Positions 39,372-41,576 of a DNA stretch of 41,576 nucleotides are shown piece after piece. The stretch spans positions 1 through 41,576 of the forward strand of contig WJMD01000094.1 in the NCBI GenBank assembly GCA_014728125.1, in the 5' to 3' direction. The DNA is from Candidatus Effluviviaceae Genus V sp. GTDB lineage: Bacteria > Joyebacterota > Joyebacteria > Joyebacterales > Joyebacteraceae. The notes below the pieces were generated by a model. That model saw nothing but the letters and a program-made list of their open reading frames with translations. It had not been told where the DNA came from and searched no databases. The first letter of the stretch is position 1. Each line of letters begins with the position of its first letter. A program made the position numbers and the translations under genes.

Positions 39372-40784
39372 CTACCGCACGCCGGGCCGCTGACAGACGG
39401 TCTTCCTCGGGACGAACGCCCCATGGGAAGGGGCCCCCACCAGCCGTCGGTTCTCGACCACCCAGACGCCGCGGACCATCGTCGCCACGGGCCATCCGGT
39501 CAGCGCCCCGGCGTCGTACACGGCGTAGTCCGAGTGACCGCCGACGACGTCAGGGGTCGCGTCGAGCGTCAGCTCCGGGTCGAGAATGACGAGGTCGGCG
39601 TCCGCCCCCTCACGGATGGCGCCCTTCCTCGGGTAGAGTCCGAAGATCTCCGAGGGCTGTGTCGCGATCAGGTCGACGAGCTCGTTCTCGGTCATCCGTC
39701 CCTCGCGGACACCGGCAGTCCACAGCACAGGGAGCAGCGTGCCGATCGACGGCACGCCCGGCGGAATCCGCCGAAAGTCGTCGGAGCCCTCGTCCTTCTC
39801 GTCCGCGGTGAAGGAGCAGTGGTCGCTCGCGACGACCTGAACGAACCCGTCCTCGATCCCCTGCCAGAGCGCCTCCCTGTGCGCACTGCCGCGGAGCGGC
39901 GGAAGCGTCGCGAAGCGATGTCCGTCTGACCGCTGAAGCAGGTCCTCGTCGAGCACCAGGTAGTGCGATGCCGTCTGACAGTAGACGTCGACGCCGAGGT
40001 CGATCGCCTCTTCGGCCGCAGTCAGCGCCTCCCCGGTCGATACGTTGGCGATGCACACGGGGGCGTCGGCCTGGAAGGCGGCGCGAAGCGTACGCGCCAC
40101 GGCCTCACCCTCAGCGTAGCTGGGGCGCGACGCGGCCAGCGCGCGGGCCCCCAGCCGACCCTTCTCCGCAAGGCGGCCGGTTCTGCGCCTGGTCAACCAG
40201 CCGGTCTCGCTCCGCACAGAGACGAGGGCCCCCTCGCGCGAGGATTCCAGCAGGAGACCGTAAAGCTCATCGTCCCCGAGGGCCGTCGGGTCATCGATGC
40301 CGCCCGTGTTCGCAACGAGGCTGGGTGCCCCGAGCTCAACCAGGTCCGCGATCTCGCCGTCAGAGCGCTCTTCGATCCGGGTGAACCCCGCGTGGAACGC
40401 GAAGTCGACGTGCGAGACGCCCGTCGCCTCGAGCACGGCCGCATCGACCGCGTCGGGGAGCGACTGTCCCTTGACCGGATAGGCGTGCGCCATGAAGGTC
40501 GTGACCCCACCCAGCGCCGCCTCCCCCGCCGTGTCCCCGAAGCCCGACGACTCGTGCCCCGAGTGCTCGACCCCCACGTGCGTTCTGACGTCGACGGCTC
40601 CCGGCAGGACGAGCATGCCGCGGGCGTCGAAGCGTTCTGCGTCCCTCGGGACCTCGATGTGCCGACCGACGGCCTTGATCGTCCCGTCCTCGATGAGGAC
40701 GGACGCGTTGAAGGAGTCGATCGGGCCGACGACCCGGCCGCCCTCAATGACGATGCTCCTCGCAGTCGTTCTCTCCCGGCTCAT
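39372..40784 (-). CDS. Dihydropyrimidinase/hydantoinase homologue, metal ligands mostly lost
   Basis: A 470-residue cytoplasmic cyclic-amidohydrolase homologue. The fold is well conserved: IVIEGGRVVGPIDSFNASVL, GGVTTFMAHA, SRPSYAEGEAVAR, QTASHYLVLDEDLL, LPPLRGSAHREALW, VVASDHCSFT, IATQPSEIFGLYPRKGAI and GADADLVILDP. The active site is not. HxH is RTH (Arg67, His69); the carboxylated-Lys region GxxSLKVFMAY reads GAPSLVANTGG (Val157); HAEN reads RSET (Arg191); VHVS reads ANVS (Asn247); only His69 and Asp321 remain of six ligands. It is therefore probably a non-catalytic relative, like CRMPs or pseudo-dihydroorotases, or has a new site. Closest by motif is the YgeZ/HyuA branch. ATG 40782-40784 overlaps the hydrolase stop (ATGA) and follows GAGGG. 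Confidence 0.9.
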   Translation of the reverse strand: MSRERTTARSIVIEGGRVVGPIDSFNASVLIEDGTIKAVGRHIEVPRDAERFDARGMLVLPGAVDVRTHVGVEHSGHESSGFGDTAGEAALGGVTTFMAHAYPVKGQSLPDAVDAAVLEATGVSHVDFAFHAGFTRIEERSDGEIADLVELGAPSLVANTGGIDDPTALGDDELYGLLLESSREGALVSVRSETGWLTRRRTGRLAEKGRLGARALAASRPSYAEGEAVARTLRAAFQADAPVCIANVSTGEALTAAEEAIDLGVDVYCQTASHYLVLDEDLLQRSDGHRFATLPPLRGSAHREALWQGIEDGFVQVVASDHCSFTADEKDEGSDDFRRIPPGVPSIGTLLPVLWTAGVREGRMTENELVDLIATQPSEIFGLYPRKGAIREGADADLVILDPELTLDATPDVVGGHSDYAVYDAGALTGWPVATMVRGVWVVENRRLVGAPSHGAFVPRKTVCQRPGVR

Positions 40785-41576
40785 CGGGATGCCCTCTGTC
40801 CGGCCGCGTCGACGAAGCCGACGATCGCCCGGACCAGCTCAACCTCGTGTCCCCAGTAGACGTGGTTCGCACCGGATATCACGACGCACGATGCCTCGCC
40901 TCCGAGGTGCGACGCCACGAGCTCGGCTGCCCGTGCCGGGTCGATCGTCACCGCTTCCTCGACGTCCCCCATGGTCACGAGCGCCGGAACGCTCAGCTTC
41001 TCGATGCGGTCGTAGTCGCCCTCGTCGCCCTGGCGCACAGCGAAGACATCGGTCACGGACGGGTCGCCGTAGAGACTCACCAGCGATGCGGCGGAGACGG
41101 GATGGTCCCGACCAGCGGTGATGAGCTCGTCACCCCTTCCGGCCTCGACGAACTCCCGGGCCTCGCTCACGACGGCCTCGAACCGGCCTTCTGTCCGCTG
41201 ATCGAGCAGCCCGAACATGTCCGGCGGGGATATCAGGACGATGCCGCGTACGCCGTCCTCTCCTCGCTCGCTCAGGTAGTGCACGACACGCAGCGTTCCC
41301 AGGCTGTGTCCTGAGAACCAGACCGACTCAAAGCCCCGGTCTCTGACATGGCCGACGTACGCATCGATGTCATCGAGCGTTCGCTCGAAGAGATCGTACG
41401 CGGCCCCGCCCGGGACCGTGGTCGTCCCCGACCCAGAGCCGCTCAGGTTGTCGGCCACGTAGTCGTGACCGCGGTTGTTGACGGCGAGCATCGCCACGCC
41501 GGCCGACGCGAGCGCGTCGCCCATCTCGCTGACGAACCGGTTCTCGTAGAACGTGCCCGCGTAGCCGTGGACGTGA
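40781..41576 (-). CDS. Alpha/beta-hydrolase, N-terminus cut by window edge
   Basis: At least 264 residues of an alpha/beta-hydrolase-fold enzyme; the frame is open to the window end with HVHGYAGTFYENRFVSEMG, where the His-Gly pair marks the oxyanion region, so the true start lies outside. The nucleophile elbow is GHSLG (Ser in WFSGHSLGTLRVVHY), a likely acid is in VTMGDVEEAV, and the catalytic His in SGANHVYWGHE. A cap domain with Glu-rich helices (GLLDQRTEGRFEAVVSEAREF) sits between. This resembles esterase/lipase members of the DUF1749-like group; the substrate is unknown. It overlaps the amidohydrolase homologue by four bases and is translated from the same mRNA, so the two may act together. 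Confidence 0.85.
   Translation of the reverse strand, partial: HVHGYAGTFYENRFVSEMGDALASAGVAMLAVNNRGHDYVADNLSGSGSGTTTVPGGAAYDLFERTLDDIDAYVGHVRDRGFESVWFSGHSLGTLRVVHYLSERGEDGVRGIVLISPPDMFGLLDQRTEGRFEAVVSEAREFVEAGRGDELITAGRDHPVSAASLVSLYGDPSVTDVFAVRQGDEGDYDRIEKLSVPALVTMGDVEEAVTIDPARAAELVASHLGGEASCVVISGANHVYWGHEVELVRAIVGFVDAAGQRASR

Noticed and set aside
1-41576. CRISPR arrays, tRNA or rRNA genes, insertion sequences, phage or conjugation genes
   Set aside because: No direct-repeat arrays, cloverleaf patterns, transposase or integrase motifs were seen on either strand; base composition is even, with no sign of a foreign island.

Overview
The window is GC-rich bacterial DNA that is almost completely coding. 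I count 31 protein genes, two of them cut by the window ends. I see no tRNA, rRNA, CRISPR array, insertion sequence or phage gene. The cell is Gram-negative: there are signal-peptide lipoproteins, three beta-barrel outer-membrane proteins with aromatic C-terminal residues, murein-recycling MurQ and the lipid II flippase MurJ. The large secreted proteins (lamin-tail, OB-fold and Ig-like domains with FlgD-like C-termini) together with PorV/UPF0164-type barrels fit a lineage of the FCB superphylum, such as Eisenbacteria, Krumholzibacteria or Latescibacteria. That placement is an inference from gene content, not a phylogeny.

Layout. All genes from position 1 to 37573 lie on the minus strand. Reading with transcription (right to left): a DUF296/PPC protein and a split transketolase-like pair (37573-35248); a class I aminotransferase; a purine/nitrogen block with a MocA-like nucleotidyltransferase, carbamate kinase, adenine deaminase and an MFS carrier (33943-29226); a BMP-type nucleoside ABC transporter with murJ inserted between its two permease genes (29187-22890); a promoter and a lipoprotein with a ComEC-like metallo-beta-lactamase domain; a CUT1 sugar ABC transporter without an ATPase gene (21351-18020); two OB-fold/lamin-tail secreted proteins; a PorV-like barrel, a helix-hairpin-helix outer-membrane barrel and a second FadL/UPF0164-like barrel (13725-8975); a UshA-type 5'-nucleotidase (8815-7061); a 955-residue lamin-tail/OB protein with its own strong promoter; a small lamin-tail protein; and a promoter driving a Na+/Ca2+ exchanger, a membrane protein and murQ. 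The only plus-strand gene (37938-39266) is a secreted beta-helix protein with Pmp-like repeats. It faces a terminator shared with a minus-strand pair, a dihydropyrimidinase homologue and an alpha/beta hydrolase.

How it may work together (inference). Surface proteins with nucleic-acid-type folds (YhcR/ExeM-like OB folds, ComEA-like HHH, ComEC-like MBL), an exported 5'-nucleotidase, a nucleoside importer, adenine deaminase and carbamate kinase together look like a route for scavenging extracellular DNA, nucleotides and purines. No classical nuclease domain is visible in the window.

Most unusual points: (1) two unrelated secreted proteins end in nearly the same 17 residues, with pattern SPV-[EQ]-x3-WG-x-IKA-x-[FY]-R, a candidate undescribed sorting tag; (2) the dihydropyrimidinase homologue has lost four of six metal ligands; (3) the split transketolase has replaced two substrate-binding histidines and a cofactor-stacking aromatic.
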